Part shown: piece by piece, positions 53,702-61,905 of the stretch
Layout: each line of letters opens with the position of its first letter
Position numbering within the stretch: position 1 is the first letter of the stretch
Assembly (NCBI GenBank): GCA_963843365.1
Contig: CAWJKG010000006.1
Coordinates: 62,001 to 126,000, forward strand
Length of the DNA: 64,000 nucleotides
DNA from: Bog-473 sp963843365
Lineage (GTDB): Bacteria; Actinomycetota; Acidimicrobiia; Acidimicrobiales; RAAP-2
Direction: 5' to 3'
The notes under the pieces: generated by a model
Told to the model about the DNA's origin: nothing
Seen by the model: only the letters and a program-made list of their open reading frames with translations
Databases searched by the model: none
Position numbers and translations under genes: made by a program

Positions 53702-53825
53702 GATGCTCCTCGTGTCTCGGGGGCATCTTCGTTCCTGGTTCCCAGTGGTCGACCACCTCGAACCCGAAGTGACCGGCGACTGGCAGCCAGCTGGCTGAAG
53801 ACGCCCGGTTCTGTGGGTGCTGCCG
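53702..53825 (-). promoter_or_regulatory. rpsO-pnp leader with two perfect palindromes
   Basis: CAGCCAGCTGGCTG (53784-53797) and GTGGTCGACCAC (53745-53756) are perfect palindromes in the 124-bp gap before pnp. CTGGGAACCAG adds a third stem. Actinobacterial pnp leaders carry the Actino-pnp RNA motif, a hairpin thought to mediate autoregulation. The position fits but I cannot match the consensus by eye. Confidence 0.4.
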
Positions 53826-54084
53826 CTACCTTCTGATGCCGAGTCGGCTGATGATGGAGCGGTAGCGCTCGACGTCGTTCTTGCGGACGTAATCGAGCAG
53901 CCGGCGGCGCTGGCCGATGAGCTTCATCAGGCCGCGGTCGCGTGTGGTGGTCCCCCTTGTGCTCCTTCAGGTGCTCCGTCAGGTGGTTGATACGTCCCGA
54001 CAACAGGGCAATCTGCACCTCGGGCGAGCCGGTGTCACTCTCGTGCAACCGGTACTCGGAGATGGTGGCCTGCGTGTCGGGCAT
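53826..54084 (-). CDS. rpsO: Ribosomal protein S15, one-base frame break
   Basis: The product would be 85 residues with one base removed. The 5' part reads MPDTQATISEYRLHESDTGS, PEVQIALLSGRINHLTEHLK, EHKGDHHT; the 3' part continues in another frame as RGLMKLIGQRRRLLDYVRKN, DVERYRSIISRLGIRR. The join is at about 53934-53938 in GCCGCGGTCG, where one extra G/C breaks the frame. S15 is a near-universal 30S protein, so a sequencing error is the likely cause. Its length of 259 bp is one more than a multiple of three. It lies upstream of pnp, the universal order. Confidence 0.9.
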
Positions 54085-54175
54085 GTAGGAAGAACCTCGA
54101 AGAGCTTGTCGGAGTGTGGCGGGAACCCTCCCCAGCCGCCTTACAGCGTAGCAGCCGCCCGAAGATCTGCGGTGA

Positions 54176-55129
54176 TCAGGGCTGATCGGCCGCAGCGAGC
54201 ACCCGCTCGGTGGCCTCGACGTCGGCCTGCATCTGGGCGATGAGCGCCTCCACCGAGTCGAAGCGCTGCTCGGCCCGGAGGCGGTGGGCGAACGACACCC
54301 CGGCCTGCTCCCCGTACAGATCGCCCTCGAAATGGAGGAGATAGGCCTCGACCAGGACCTCCGCCGTCCCCGGCTCGTAGAAGGTCGGTCGCCGCCCCAC
54401 GGAGATAGCGGCCCGGTGGCGACCCCCGTCGGCCCGCCGGAAGTGCCCGGCGTAGATGCCGTCGGCGGGCAGGGCAATGTCATCGGCCACGGCCAGGTTG
54501 GCGGTCGGGAATCCCAGCTCGGGGCCGCCGCGGCCATCCCCCCGGACCACCGCGCCGCGGACCTCATGGGGCCTCCCGAGCAGGCGCGCCGCACCTTCGA
54601 CGTCGCCCTCGGCCAGCAGGGCCCGGATGCGGGTCGAGGACACGGCCATGATGCCGTCACCGGTCAGGCCGACCCCGACCACGTCGAAGCCGGCGTCGGC
54701 GCCCATGCGGCGCAGGAGCTCCACGTTGCCCCGGCGGTCATGGCCGAAGTGGAAGTCCTCCCCCACCACGACGAGGCGGGCCGACAGCTGGTCGACGAGG
54801 ACCTCGGTGACGAAGTCCTCCGCCGACTCCTCGGCCCGGGCCAGATCGAAGGGGATGACGACCGTGCGGTCGATGCCGCAGTCGGCCAGCAGCTCCAGCT
54901 TCTGCTCGAGGCCCGTCAGCTGTTTGGGCGCCGACTCGGGGCGGACCACGGCGGCGGGGTGGCGGTCGAACGTCACGACGACGGTCGAGAGGCCGGCGGC
55001 CTGCGCGCGGGCCGACAGGTCGCGCAGGAGGGCACGGTGCCCGAGGTGGACACCGTCGTAGGCGCCGATGGTGACGGCGGTTCCGTCGGCGGGCGGCATC
55101 GCGATCGAGGGTAGTCGGGCGTCCGTCAC
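54176..55129 (-). CDS. ribF: Bifunctional riboflavin kinase/FAD synthetase
   Basis: The protein is 317 residues. The adenylyltransferase domain starts VTDARLPSIAMPPADGTAVT and has IGAYDGVHLGHRALL, VVGEDFHFGHDRRGN and GIMAVSSTRIRALLAEGDVE. The kinase domain has RPHEVRGAVVRGDGRGGPEL, GFPTANLAV and, further on, RPTFYEPGTAEVLVEAYLLH. It makes FMN then FAD. GTG at 55129 overlaps the truB stop (GTGA) and supplies the usual N-terminus; the ATG at 55099 is a second possibility. Confidence 0.94.
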   Translation of the reverse strand: MTDARLPSIAMPPADGTAVTIGAYDGVHLGHRALLRDLSARAQAAGLSTVVVTFDRHPAAVVRPESAPKQLTGLEQKLELLADCGIDRTVVIPFDLARAEESAEDFVTEVLVDQLSARLVVVGEDFHFGHDRRGNVELLRRMGADAGFDVVGVGLTGDGIMAVSSTRIRALLAEGDVEGAARLLGRPHEVRGAVVRGDGRGGPELGFPTANLAVADDIALPADGIYAGHFRRADGGRHRAAISVGRRPTFYEPGTAEVLVEAYLLHFEGDLYGEQAGVSFAHRLRAEQRFDSVEALIAQMQADVEATERVLAAADQP

Positions 55130-56127
55130 TGACCGGACGGGTCCGACGGGTCGGCCGGGCCGGACGGGTCGGCCGACCCGGCCAGCACGACCGCCGGCCG
55201 GATGCGGTCGCTGCCGGTCGCCTCGTAGACGGCCAGCAGCTCGCCCGTCCCGTCGAGCATCGCCCACGGGCCGTCGCCGACCGCGCCCAGCGGGACCCGG
55301 TCGAGGGGCAGCCCGGTCCGGATGGCCGCGGTGGAGGTGTCGTCGACCGTGACGGCGTCGAGGTCGCGCATCGCCTGGGCCGGGGTGAGGACGTCGGCGG
55401 GCCCGATGGCGTCGAGCGGGCGCATGTCGGCCCCTCCGAACGAGCCGATGCGGGTGCGGCGGAGGTTGGCCACGTGGGCCCCGCCCCCGAGCATCTTGCC
55501 CAGGTCGTCGGCCAGCACACGGATGTAGGTACCCGACGAGCACTCCACCTCGGCCCGGTAGACGCCCGGGCGCGCCGGGTCGGGCGCCGTGTCGAAGCGG
55601 GTCACCGTCACCGTGCGGGCGGGACGCTCCACCTCGACGCCCTGCCGGGCGAGCTCGTGGAGCCGGCGCCCGCCCACCTTCACGGCCGACACCATGGGCG
55701 GGACCTGCTCGATCTCGCCCGTGAGCGCGGCGGCGGCGCCCGCCACGTCGGCCGGCGTGACGTGCGTCATGTCGAAGGTGGCGACGACGTCGCCGGAGGC
55801 ATCGAGCGTGGACGTCGCCGCCCCGAGCACGATGTCCGTCGTGTAGGTCTTGGGCAGCGCCGTGAGGAACCGCAACAGGCGGGTGGCCCGGCCCAGGCCC
55901 ACCAGGAGCACACCGGTGGCGTCGGGGTCGAGCGTGCCGGCGTGGCCCACCCTGCGCTGGCCGAAGATGCGGCGGCAGCGGGCCACGACGTCGTGCGACG
56001 TCCACCCCGCCTCCTTGTCGATCACCACCAGGCCGGTGACGCCGGACGACGGCGGCGCCGGCTGCGGCGGCGGCTGCATATGCGGCTCGGTCTGCGGCTC
56101 GGAGCCCGACCCGGGGCTCGGGCTCAC
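55126..56127 (-). CDS. truB: tRNA pseudouridine(55) synthase TruB
   Basis: The protein is 333 residues. A QP/EP-rich N-terminus (to about 28) precedes GLVVIDKEAGWTSHDVVARC. The catalytic Asp67 is in GHAGTLDPDATGVLLVGLG. KTYTTDIVLGAAT, SSGTYIRVLADDLG and the C-terminal PUA-like part follow. The C-terminus is a DPSGPADPSDPSG repeat. It makes Psi55 in the T-loop of tRNAs. GTG at 56127 overlaps the rbfA stop. Confidence 0.94.
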   Translation of the reverse strand: MSPSPGSGSEPQTEPHMQPPPQPAPPSSGVTGLVVIDKEAGWTSHDVVARCRRIFGQRRVGHAGTLDPDATGVLLVGLGRATRLLRFLTALPKTYTTDIVLGAATSTLDASGDVVATFDMTHVTPADVAGAAAALTGEIEQVPPMVSAVKVGGRRLHELARQGVEVERPARTVTVTRFDTAPDPARPGVYRAEVECSSGTYIRVLADDLGKMLGGGAHVANLRRTRIGSFGGADMRPLDAIGPADVLTPAQAMRDLDAVTVDDTSTAAIRTGLPLDRVPLGAVGDGPWAMLDGTGELLAVYEATGSDRIRPAVVLAGSADPSGPADPSDPSGQ

Positions 56128-56489
56128 GACTCGGCGGCCGGGGACTCCCCCTCGTGCAACCCCCGCAGCAGCTCCTCCACCCGGGAGCCCGCCGCGATGG
56201 CGGGGTCCGCCCGGAAGGTCAGGCGCGGTGTGCGCTTGATGGTCATCTGCGCGCCCACCGAGCGCTGCAAATGGGCCCGGCGCTCCTCGAGGACCACCCC
56301 GGTCTCCTCGTCGAGGGTGGCCAGATACACCACGGCCGTACGCATGTCGGGGGCCACGTCGACGGAGGTCACCGTCACCATGGGCAGCTCGTCCGCATCG
56401 GCCAGCCGCTCGAGCTCTTCGGCCAGCACCTGCCGCAGGACCTGGTTGACCCGCAGGGCCCGCGGGTATGTCGCCGTGCGCCGTCTCAC
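56124..56489 (-). CDS. rbfA: Ribosome-binding factor A
   Basis: The protein is 121 residues. VNQVLRQVLAEELERLADAD, VTVTSVDVAPDMRTAVVYLA and the C-terminal RTPRLTFRADPAI are typical of RbfA. It helps 30S maturation and cold adaptation. The start is GTG at 56489 with GAGGAG 8 nt upstream. Before it lies a 190-bp gap with a CACTCGCACTTG repeat. Confidence 0.9.
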   Translation of the reverse strand: MRRRTATYPRALRVNQVLRQVLAEELERLADADELPMVTVTSVDVAPDMRTAVVYLATLDEETGVVLEERRAHLQRSVGAQMTIKRTPRLTFRADPAIAAGSRVEELLRGLHEGESPAAES

Positions 56490-56504
56490 CGCATCAGCTC
56501 CTCA

Positions 56505-56547
56505 CTCGGCCTCGCACTCGCACTTGCACTCGCACTTGCACTCGCAG
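56505..56547. repeat. CACTCG/CACTTG hexamer repeat upstream of rbfA
   Basis: Seven hexamers in a row, CACTCG alternating with CACTTG, sit between infB and rbfA, with no gene across them. It ends just before the rbfA ribosome-binding site. Confidence 0.85.
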
Positions 56548-56678
56548 GAACAGGCAACAACACACGAAGTCCCCAACCGACCCGGATCGAACCGTACCGC
56601 GCAGCGTAGCGATCGGGAGGGACCGGAACGACGCCCGGCCGCACGGCCACCCGGCCGGCCGGGCGGAGCCGGCCGTGC

Positions 56679-59609
56679 TCAGGTCCGGGCGATCTCCCGC
56701 TCCTCGTAGGTCTCAATGATGTCGCCTTCCTTGAGGTCCTGGAAGTCCGACAGCCCGATGCCGCACTCGAAGCCCGCCGCCACCTCGCGCACGTCGTCCT
56801 TGAAGCGGCGCAGCGAATTGATGGCGCCCTTCCAGATGATCGTGCCGTCGCGCAGGAAGCGGACCTTGGAGCCGCGGGTGATCTTGCCGTCGCGCACGTA
56901 GCAGCCGGCCACGGCGCCGATCCGGGGCACCCGGAACACCTCGCGCACCTCGGCCTCGCCCGTGACGACCTCCTCGTAGACCGGCGAGAGCAGGCCGAGC
57001 ATGGCCGCCTCGAGGTCCTCGAGCAGCTTGTAGATGATCTCGTAGGTGCGGATCTCGACGTCCGACGACTCGGCCAGCTCACGCGACCGCTTGTCCGGGC
57101 GCACGTTGAAGCCGATGATCGTGGCGTTGGAGGCCGCCGCCAGCTGCACGTCGTTCTCCGTGATGCCACCGATGCCGCGCAGGACGAAGCTCAGCTTCAC
57201 GTCGTCGCGCTCCAGCCTCTTGAGCGACTCGGTCACCGCCTCGAGCGAGCCCTGCACGTCGGCCTTGAGGACGATGTTGAGCGTCGCCGTCTCGCCCCGC
57301 GAGATCTGCTCGAAGAGGTCCTCGAGCTTGGCCCCCGTGGCGCCGGCCACCGGCTTGTGCCCCGACAGGCGGAAGCGTTGCGCCCTGGCTTCGCCGAGCG
57401 TGCGGGCCCGGGCCAGGTCCTTGGCGCCGCGCATCTCGTCGCCGGCGTGCGGGGGCTCCGAGAACCCCAACACCTGCACCGGGGTCGACGGGAGCGCCTC
57501 CTTGATGTGGTCGCCCCGGTCGTCGACCAGCGCCTTGACCTTGCCCCAGGCGGGACCGGCCACGACGGGGTCGCCGACCCGCAGGGTGCCCTGCTGCACG
57601 ATCACGGTGGCCACCGGGCCCCGCCCCGCCTCCAGGTTGGCCTCCAGCACGACGCCGCGGGCCTCGCCCTCGACCCGTGCGGTCAGCTCCTCGACCTCGG
57701 CCACCAGCACGATCTGCTCGAGCAGGTCCTCAATGCCGGTGCCCTGCAACGCGGAGACCTCGACCACGATGGTGTCGCCGCCCCAGGCCTCGGGCACGAG
57801 CTCGCGCTCGGAGAGCTGCTGCAGCACGCGGGAGGCGTCGGCGTCGGGCCGGTCCATCTTGTTCACGGCCACGATGATCGGGACGTCCGCCGCCTTGGCA
57901 TGGTCGATCGCCTCGATGGTCTGCGGCATGACCCCGTCGTCCGCCGCCACGACCAGAATGACGATGTCGGTCGCCTCGGCCCCGCGGGCGCGCATCGCCG
58001 TGAAGGCGGCGTGGCCCGGCGTGTCGATGAACGTGATGCGGTGGTCGTGCCACACGACCTGGTAGGCACCGATGTGCTGGGTGATACCGCCGGCCTCCCC
58101 CGCCACGACGTCGGTCGAGCGGATGCGGTCGAGCAGCAATGTCTTGCCGTGGTCGACGTGGCCCATGACGGTGACGACCGGCGGGCGGGGCCGCTGGTCG
58201 GAGTCGTCCTCCTCGTCCTCCTCCTCGAAGTAGCGGGCCAGGAGCTCGGCCTCCTGCTCCTCGCCGGGGTCGACGAGACGGATCTCGGCACCGATCTCGG
58301 CCGCGAAGAGCTCGATCATGTCGTCGGTCAGCGACTGCGTGGCCATGACCATCTCGCCCTGCAGCAGCAGGAAGCGCACGATGTCGCCGGCGCTGCGGTT
58401 CAGCTTGGGCCCGAGGTCACGGGCCGTCGAGCCGCGCTCGATGATGATCTCGCCGTCGGGCACGGGCGCCGTCGAGGGCTGGTACGTGGTGAGCTGCGTC
58501 GGCTCGAGCTCTTCGAGATTGCGCCGGCGTCGGCGGGCGCGCCGCTGGGGCGGACGCCGCCCCGGCATGCCGCCACGACCTCCCGGCGGCGGTGCGCCAC
58601 CTGGTGCTCCACCACCCGGCCGGCCGGCGAAGCCGCCGCCGCCTCCGGCGGGACGGCCTCCATAGCCACCACCGGCGGGACCACCGGTCCCGGCGGGACG
58701 GCCGGCACCACCGGCGGGACGACCACCGGTGCGCTGCGGATAGGAACCGCCGGGACGGGAAGGGGGCGCGCTGGCGCGACGCCCGCCCATGCCCGGCGGG
58801 GGCGGAATGGGCCGTCCACTCGGACCGAGCGGCGGGCGCGAGCCCGGAGGCGGGGGCACGGGCTTGCCCGAGGGGCTCATGGGTGGGCGGGGCGGGCGGG
58901 CGCGCTCGGGCGCGGTGGGTGCCGCAGCCGAGGCAGCGACGTCGGACGAAGGCGGTGCCTGAGCGGCCGGCGCCGAGGGTGCCTGGGCCGGCGCGGGGGC
59001 GGCGGGTGCCGCCGCCGGAGCCGCCGCCGGTGCCGACGGAGAGGCGGCGGGGGCCACAGGGTGGGCCGCCGGAGCCGGCGCGGCCGGGGGCGGCGTGGGG
59101 CTGCTGCGAATGAGGCGGGGCGACCGGGCCGGGGACTCGGTCGAGGAGGGTGCGTCGGTGGCGGCGGCCGCGCTGCTTCCGGACGCGGCCGGAGCAGAGA
59201 CGGGGCGCGCCGGAGCCTTCTTGGTCGGGGCGCTGCTCGCCGCAGCGCTGCTCGACACGGAAGTGAGAGGACGCCGGGCCGGTGCCGGGCCGGCGTCACC
59301 GTCGACCCCGCCCACGCCCACGCCGCCTGGGGCAGCGGGTTGGTCGGCGGAGGTGGTGGCAGACTTGGTCGCCTTGGCGGCCTTGGTCGCCTTGGCCGCC
59401 TTCTTCGCCGGCGCGGGCTCGTCAGGCTGGACCGGGCGGCGCAGACCCTCGGCGTCGGCCTTGCGACGGACGCGGTCGGCCTGGGCATCCTCAATGGAGG
59501 ACGAGTGGCTCTTGACCCCGATCCCCAGGGAAAGGGCGAGCTCCAGCCCCTCCTTGTTGGTGAGGCCTAGCTCTTTGGCCAGCTCATAGACGCGAATCTT
59601 CTTCGGCAA
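56679..59609 (-). CDS. infB: Translation initiation factor IF-2
   Basis: The protein is 976 residues. The N-terminal IF2_N helix (IRVYELAKELGLTNKEGLEL) is followed by about 400 residues of Ala/Pro/Gly/Lys-rich sequence, including an AKKAAKATKAAKATK repeat. The GTPase domain has GHVDHGKTLLLDRIR (G1, about 481), DTPGHAAF (G3) and NKMDRPDAD (G4). Domains II-IV end at FECGIGLSDFQDLKEGDIIE. It positions initiator tRNA on the 30S subunit. TTG start. The gene is in the nusA-infB operon. Confidence 0.96.
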   Translation of the reverse strand: MPKKIRVYELAKELGLTNKEGLELALSLGIGVKSHSSSIEDAQADRVRRKADAEGLRRPVQPDEPAPAKKAAKATKAAKATKSATTSADQPAAPGGVGVGGVDGDAGPAPARRPLTSVSSSAAASSAPTKKAPARPVSAPAASGSSAAAATDAPSSTESPARSPRLIRSSPTPPPAAPAPAAHPVAPAASPSAPAAAPAAAPAAPAPAQAPSAPAAQAPPSSDVAASAAAPTAPERARPPRPPMSPSGKPVPPPPGSRPPLGPSGRPIPPPPGMGGRRASAPPSRPGGSYPQRTGGRPAGGAGRPAGTGGPAGGGYGGRPAGGGGGFAGRPGGGAPGGAPPPGGRGGMPGRRPPQRRARRRRRNLEELEPTQLTTYQPSTAPVPDGEIIIERGSTARDLGPKLNRSAGDIVRFLLLQGEMVMATQSLTDDMIELFAAEIGAEIRLVDPGEEQEAELLARYFEEEDEEDDSDQRPRPPVVTVMGHVDHGKTLLLDRIRSTDVVAGEAGGITQHIGAYQVVWHDHRITFIDTPGHAAFTAMRARGAEATDIVILVVAADDGVMPQTIEAIDHAKAADVPIIVAVNKMDRPDADASRVLQQLSERELVPEAWGGDTIVVEVSALQGTGIEDLLEQIVLVAEVEELTARVEGEARGVVLEANLEAGRGPVATVIVQQGTLRVGDPVVAGPAWGKVKALVDDRGDHIKEALPSTPVQVLGFSEPPHAGDEMRGAKDLARARTLGEARAQRFRLSGHKPVAGATGAKLEDLFEQISRGETATLNIVLKADVQGSLEAVTESLKRLERDDVKLSFVLRGIGGITENDVQLAAASNATIIGFNVRPDKRSRELAESSDVEIRTYEIIYKLLEDLEAAMLGLLSPVYEEVVTGEAEVREVFRVPRIGAVAGCYVRDGKITRGSKVRFLRDGTIIWKGAINSLRRFKDDVREVAAGFECGIGLSDFQDLKEGDIIETYEEREIART

Positions 59610-59661
59610 GTGGTTCTCTTTGTCCTTGATTTGTCTCGGGGCGCGGCGTCAACCCAGCCCC

Positions 59662-59943
59662 CTATCCTCGCACATCAGGTGCGGGGCGCTCCCACGCCTC
59701 ACCCAGCTGCACACGCAGGTCCTGCAGGTCTGCGGCATCCACGGAGGACCCGAAGGCCCGCTGGAAGCCATGCCGGCGCACCGCATCGTCCAGGCAGCCG
59801 GGCGAGTCCCGGCACAGCCAGGCCCCCCGTCCCGGACCGTGACGATCCACCGACAGGGCCCCGCCCGGAAGCCGGACGATTCGGATCAGCTGGTCGGCCG
59901 GCAGGGCATTCCGGCAACCGACACAGGTCCGTGTCGGCGCTAT
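59662..59943 (-). CDS. ylxR: YlxR (DUF448) RNA-binding protein, start uncertain
   Basis: The protein is about 93 residues. The family N-terminus TRTCVGCRNALPADQLIRIV is clear, as is PGRGAWLCRDSPGCLDDAVR, then RRHGFQRAF. YlxR is an RNA-binding or RNase P-linked factor between nusA and infB. No ATG, GTG or TTG lies upstream in frame as far back as I read into nusA. The best fit is ATA at 59943, which would overlap the nusA stop as ATAG, the spacing seen at other junctions here. Either a rare start codon or a sequence error is needed. Confidence 0.8.
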   Translation of the reverse strand: MAPTRTCVGCRNALPADQLIRIVRLPGGALSVDRHGPGRGAWLCRDSPGCLDDAVRRHGFQRAFGSSVDAADLQDLRVQLGEAWERPAPDVRG

Positions 59944-61256
59944 GCCTCGGCCTCTTCCGACGTCTCGGCCGCCGCGACCACCTCGTCGACGGTGACCTCC
60001 CCGTCGGCGGTCTCGGTGGCGATGACGTCGTCCACGACCACCTCTCCGTCGGGGGTCTCGGTGACCACGGCATCCTCCACGGTGACGGACCCGTCCGCCG
60101 ACTCGGTCACCACCACGACCTCTTCGACCGCCTCGGCCGGGTCCTCGGCCTGATGCGTCCACTCCTTCGCCGACATGGCCTCGCCGCCCTCGGCCGGCTT
60201 CCAGACGAGCTCGCCGCTCTCGTCCTCGACCCATTCGCCCTCGGCCCAGTCCTGCTCGCCGTAACCGCCGGCTTCTTCCTCGGCCAGCTGGGTCTCGCTC
60301 TTGATGTCGATGCGCCAGCCTGTCAGCCGCGCCGCCAGGCGGGCGTTCTGCCCTTCCTTGCCGATGGCGAGGGAGAGCTGGAAGTCGCTCACGATCACGG
60401 TGGCCGTACCGGTCTCCTCGTCGAGCCGCACCTCGCGCACACGCGCCGGCGCCAGTGCGTTCTGAATGAGCTCGACCGGGTCGTCCGAGAACGGCACCAC
60501 GTCGACGCGCTCGCCGCGCAACTCGTTGGTCACCATGCGCACCCGCGAGCCACGGGCGCCCACGCAGGCGCCGACCGGGTCGACGTTGGGGTCGTTGGAC
60601 CAGACGGCGATTTTGGTGCGGTGGCCCGGCTCGCGGGCGGCCGCCTTGATCTCGACGACACCGGAACCGATTTCGGGCACCTCGAGCTCGAAGAGTCGCT
60701 TGATCAGCCCGGGGTGGGTCCGGCTCACCACGATCTGGGGGCCCTTGGTGGTCTTGCGCACCTCGACGATGTAGGCCTTCAGGCGCGCGCCGTGCTCGTA
60801 GCGCTCGTAGGAGACCTGCTCGGCCTGCGGGAGCAGCGCCTCGACCTTGCCCAGGTCGAGGAGCGTGTAGCGGTTGTCCGTCTGCTGCACGATCCCGGTG
60901 ACGATGTCACCCTCACGCCCGGCGTACTCCTCGTACTTCATGTCGCGCTCGACCTCGCGGATGCGCTGCAGAATGACCTGCTTCGCCGTCTGCGCCGCAA
61001 TGCGCCCGAAGTCGTCCGGCGTGTCGTCCCACTCGCGCACGACCTCGCCGTCCTCGTTCAGCTCCTGCCCGTAGACGCGGATCTCGCCCGAGTCGGGATC
61101 GATGGTGACGACGGCCTCCTCGGCCGCGTCGGGGCGGCGCTTGTAGGCGGCCACCAGCGCGTTGGCGAGGGCGTCGAGCAGCGTCTCGACCGAGATCCCC
61201 TTGTCCCGCGCAATCTGACCCAGCGCGTCGAGGAATTCGAAGTTCGTCTTGCTCAT
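59940..61256 (-). CDS. nusA: Transcription elongation factor NusA with acidic repeat tail
   Basis: The protein is 438 residues. N-terminal RNA-polymerase-binding domain (1-110), S1 (GREGDIVTGIVQQTDNRYTL), KH1 (VVEIKAAAREPGHRTKIAVW, PNVDPVGACVGARGSRVRMV) and KH2 (IVSDFQLSLAIGKEGQNARL, AARLTGWRIDIKS). After residue 330 is a non-family tail; residues 380-428 hold three repeats of about 15 residues (VVVTESADGSVTVEDA, VVTETPDGEVVVDD, VIATETADGEVTVDEV). It sits in rimP-nusA-ylxR-infB with ATGA at its start. Confidence 0.95.
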   Translation of the reverse strand: MSKTNFEFLDALGQIARDKGISVETLLDALANALVAAYKRRPDAAEEAVVTIDPDSGEIRVYGQELNEDGEVVREWDDTPDDFGRIAAQTAKQVILQRIREVERDMKYEEYAGREGDIVTGIVQQTDNRYTLLDLGKVEALLPQAEQVSYERYEHGARLKAYIVEVRKTTKGPQIVVSRTHPGLIKRLFELEVPEIGSGVVEIKAAAREPGHRTKIAVWSNDPNVDPVGACVGARGSRVRMVTNELRGERVDVVPFSDDPVELIQNALAPARVREVRLDEETGTATVIVSDFQLSLAIGKEGQNARLAARLTGWRIDIKSETQLAEEEAGGYGEQDWAEGEWVEDESGELVWKPAEGGEAMSAKEWTHQAEDPAEAVEEVVVVTESADGSVTVEDAVVTETPDGEVVVDDVIATETADGEVTVDEVVAAAETSEEAEA

Positions 61257-61768
61257 TGCCGTTTCACCCTCTCACTCTTCCCGTTCTTCGTTCCCCGGGG
61301 CTCGGGCCCCCACTCGAACACCGTGCGCGCCCGCTCCATGTGGTCGTAGGGGATGCGCAGCTCACCCTCCGGCACCTCGGGGCCGACGAGGGTGCAGCCC
61401 GTCTCGTCGGCGCTCTGCAGCGTCCCCGTCACGCGACGGACGTCCGCCGTCCCCGCGTCGACCCGTACGGTGACCTTCTCGCCGACGGCCCGGGCGAAGT
61501 GCGCCGGTGTCCGCAGCCGCCGCTCCAGGCCGGGGCTCGAGACGGACAGCGTGTAGCGGCCCGGCATGGGGTCGATCTCGTCCAGGGCGGCCGAGACCTC
61601 CCGCGTGGCCTCGCCCAGCTCGTCCAGGTTGATGCCCCCGTCGCGATCGACGAAGACGGTCAGCTCAGCGCCGTGGACCTCCACGTCGACCAGGTCGAGG
61701 CCGCGGGCCTGGAGGATCGGCGACAGGGCGTCCGTGAGCGTGTCGGTCGTGCCGGGCAGGCTGGCCAT
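61253..61768 (-). CDS. rimP: Ribosome maturation factor RimP
   Basis: The protein is 171 residues. ARGLDLVDVEVHGAELTVFV, RDGGINLDELGEATREVSAA, RYTLSVSSPGLERRLRTPAH and FARAVGEKVTVRV are RimP hallmarks. It assists 30S assembly. Ribosome-binding site AAAGGAG lies 9 nt before the ATG. It is the first gene of the nusA-infB cluster. Confidence 0.94.
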   Translation of the reverse strand: MASLPGTTDTLTDALSPILQARGLDLVDVEVHGAELTVFVDRDGGINLDELGEATREVSAALDEIDPMPGRYTLSVSSPGLERRLRTPAHFARAVGEKVTVRVDAGTADVRRVTGTLQSADETGCTLVGPEVPEGELRIPYDHMERARTVFEWGPEPRGTKNGKSERVKRQ

Positions 61769-61826
61769 GGTCGTCGTCTCCTTTCGTGGTCCTGGTCATC
61801 GTCCTGGTGTGCCCCCGCAAAGCGAA

Positions 61827-61850
61827 AGCGTGGGCCGCAGCCCACGCTTC
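61827..61850 (-). terminator. Strong hairpin after proS, before rimP
   Basis: AAGCGTGGGC (61827-61836) and GCCCACGCTT (61841-61850) form a perfect 10-bp stem with a 4-nt loop. On the minus strand CGCTTTG follows, so the T-tract is weak. It likely separates the proS and nusA-operon transcripts. Confidence 0.65.
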
Positions 61851-61883
61851 AACGAGGTACTGATCTTCAAAATGGACAGCGAG

Positions 61884-61902
61884 AGGAATTATAGCAATTC
61901 CT
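61884..61902 (-). repeat. AT-rich hairpin just after the proS stop
   Basis: AGGAATT and AATTCCT flank ATAGC, a perfect 7-bp stem 3 bp past the proS stop. It is the most AT-rich short stretch at this end of the window and precedes the GC-rich terminator hairpin. Confidence 0.5.
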
Positions 61903-61905
61903 GCA

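Noticed and set aside
53518..54660. One long ORF across ribF, rpsO and pnp
   Set aside because: It only holds the first part of S15 in frame, and the rest is out-of-frame sequence of the three real genes.
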